A DNA stretch of 7,253 bases from Opitutia bacterium (GTDB lineage Bacteria > Verrucomicrobiota > Verrucomicrobiae > Opitutales > UBA953): NCBI GenBank assembly GCA_947488485.1, contig CANKZO010000112.1, positions 1 through 7,253 on the forward strand. The letters are read 5' to 3'. This document shows, piece by piece, positions 6,419 through 7,253 of the stretch. The notes beneath the pieces are model-generated. The model searched no databases and was not told where the DNA came from. It saw only the letters and a program-made list of their open reading frames with translations. The position numbers and the translations under genes were made by a program. The first letter of the stretch is position 1. Every line of letters begins with the position of its first letter.

Positions 6419-7078
6419 TTACTTCTTCTTCGGCGCAGGTGCTGCCAGCTTGACGGGGATGAAAGCGCGGGTCTGGGGTGAGCCCGGCAGTGCGGTGACC
6501 TTGAGGTCTTTGACGAGATATCGGGCGCCGTTAAAGCCGCCGCCGTTGAGGTAGAACGGGCCCATGGGACGATTGAACGCTTCATCGGAGGCGCTGATGG
6601 TCACGCCGTCGATCGTCAGGGTGAATTTCGCACCGTCGTGGATGCAGACGACCTCATGCCAATCCTTAGTGAGATCGGTCAGCTGGCCTTTGGCGAGGAC
6701 CTCGCGCTTCAGGTGCTTGAAGGCAGGGCGGATGAGCTCGAACTTACCGCTATCAGGCAGGAAAGTGAAATCCATCGCATGGGCGCCCGAATCAGCCGGC
6801 CAGGAGACGAAGAGAAAGTTCTCTTTAGGATCGAGGAACTTCATCTTCCACTCCGCCTTGATCTGGTCGAAGGCCGTCAAGATCTTGATTGTGGCGGTAT
6901 GTTTCTCGGTCGGGACCTGTTCGCCGAGCATCGCGCCGTCGGCGAACTTCCAGGAGCCATGATGAAAGGCCAGTCCTTGGGCAAGCGGCTCTTGGCCCGT
7001 TTCGTGGATGATGACCCCCGTGAGTTTCTCTTCGGCGAAGAGGGACAGGCTGAAAAGGAGGAGGGGGAGGGGGCGCAT
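6419..7078 (-). CDS. Small exported DUF1080-type (concanavalin-like) protein
   Basis: The protein has 219 residues and a short signal peptide (MRPLPLLLFSLSLFA, cleaved near residue 15), so it should be extracytoplasmic. The mature part is a single beta-sandwich domain with features of DUF1080 (PF06439, 3-keto-disaccharide hydrolase) and laminin-G-like proteins common in Planctomycetes and Verrucomicrobia. These are SWKFADGAMLGEQ (42-54), FDQIKAEWKMKF (70-81), DWHEVVCIHDGAKFTLTIDG (139-158) and a closing strand YLVKDLKV (187-194). The tail (APAPKKK, 213-219) is basic and probably disordered. The next gene follows after 48 bp, and the DUF1501 stop is 30 bp upstream. Assignment to DUF1080 rather than a related sandwich family is likely but not certain, and catalysis is not shown. 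Confidence 0.7.
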   Translation of the reverse strand: MRPLPLLLFSLSLFAEEKLTGVIIHETGQEPLAQGLAFHHGSWKFADGAMLGEQVPTEKHTATIKILTAFDQIKAEWKMKFLDPKENFLFVSWPADSGAHAMDFTFLPDSGKFELIRPAFKHLKREVLAKGQLTDLTKDWHEVVCIHDGAKFTLTIDGVTISASDEAFNRPMGPFYLNGGGFNGARYLVKDLKVTALPGSPQTRAFIPVKLAAPAPKKK

Positions 7079-7108
7079 GTTTATAGTTCGTTGTTATTGG
7101 TTAATTCT

Positions 7109-7253
7109 TTACGTGATGATATCTTTTACGACGCTGCCATGCACATCCGTCAGGCGGAAATCACGGCCGCCGAAACGGTAGGTGAGTTTCTCGTGATCGA
7201 TACCGAGCTGATGGAGGATCGTGGCCCAGAAATCGTAGACGGTGAGCGGCTTA
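7109..7253 (-). CDS. C-terminal end of a DUF1501 sulfatase-like protein (5' end outside window)
   Basis: Reading from the right edge, one base is left over, then 47 codons and a TAA at 7111-7109. The peptide contains [34 protein letters not shown] and ends VVKDIIT. The D-F-x-A-T-I-L-H-x-L-G-x-D-H pattern followed by Y-R-F-x-G-R-D-x-R-L-T-D-V-H-G is the characteristic C-terminus of DUF1501 proteins. These are exported relatives of the alkaline phosphatase/sulfatase fold, abundant in Planctomycetes and Verrucomicrobia and often paired with DUF1549/DUF1553 proteins. The active-site half is outside the window, so activity cannot be judged. It is the most upstream gene seen, so the cluster promoter is probably also outside. 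Confidence 0.88.
   Translation of the reverse strand, partial: KPLTVYDFWATILHQLGIDHEKLTYRFGGRDFRLTDVHGSVVKDIIT

Noticed and set aside
6376..6554. Perfect Shine-Dalgarno (AAGGAGGTG) on the + strand followed by ATG codons, suggesting a small + strand gene.
   Set aside because: The ATG at the right spacing (6394) opens only a three-codon frame. The next (6405) is 21 bases away and runs antisense through the DUF1080 gene without recognisable protein features.

Overview
The window is one tightly packed minus-strand gene cluster of eight genes, the two outermost cut by the window edges. All real coding sequence is on the minus strand, so transcription runs from the right edge (7253) to the left edge (1). 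GC content is high, roughly 60% by eye. The gene content points to the Planctomycetes-Verrucomicrobia-Chlamydiae group, most likely Verrucomicrobiota. The reasons are an exported DUF1501 sulfatase-like protein, a small exported DUF1080-type protein, an exported ThuA-like protein, a sugar ABC transporter with an enlarged permease, and little Shine-Dalgarno use. The lineage is an inference from gene content, not from a marker gene.

Layout in transcription order: the C-terminal end of a DUF1501 protein (7253-7109); an exported DUF1080/concanavalin-like protein (7078-6419); an exported protein with a probable galactose-mutarotase-like fold (6370-5120); a lipoprotein sugar-binding protein of the RbsB type (5095-4139); a shikimate-dehydrogenase (AroE) family oxidoreductase (4046-3195); a duplicated-domain ABC ATPase of the RbsA type (3198-1708, overlapping the AroE-like gene by ATGA); an RbsC-type permease (1694-378); and the N-terminal part of an exported ThuA-like protein (346-1). 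Gaps are 13 to 48 bp except for 92 bp before the AroE-like gene. No RNA genes, insertion sequences, CRISPR arrays or convincing terminators were seen.

Working model (inference): exported enzymes (DUF1080, mutarotase-like, ThuA-like and perhaps DUF1501) process a glycoside outside the cytoplasm. The lipoprotein captures the released sugar or sugar derivative, the RbsA/RbsC pair imports it, and the AroE-like enzyme oxidises or reduces it inside. DUF1080 (PF06439, named 3-keto-disaccharide hydrolase) together with ThuA makes a keto-sugar plausible as substrate.

The most unusual points are: a domain of about 120 residues in the first periplasmic loop of the permease that looks like half of a periplasmic-binding-protein lobe; an AroE-family enzyme whose shikimate-binding Ser-x-Ser is replaced by Asn-Pro-Thr; a binding protein lacking several ribose contacts; and a 24-bp intergenic spacer that is almost entirely a G-quadruplex-forming sequence on the template strand.
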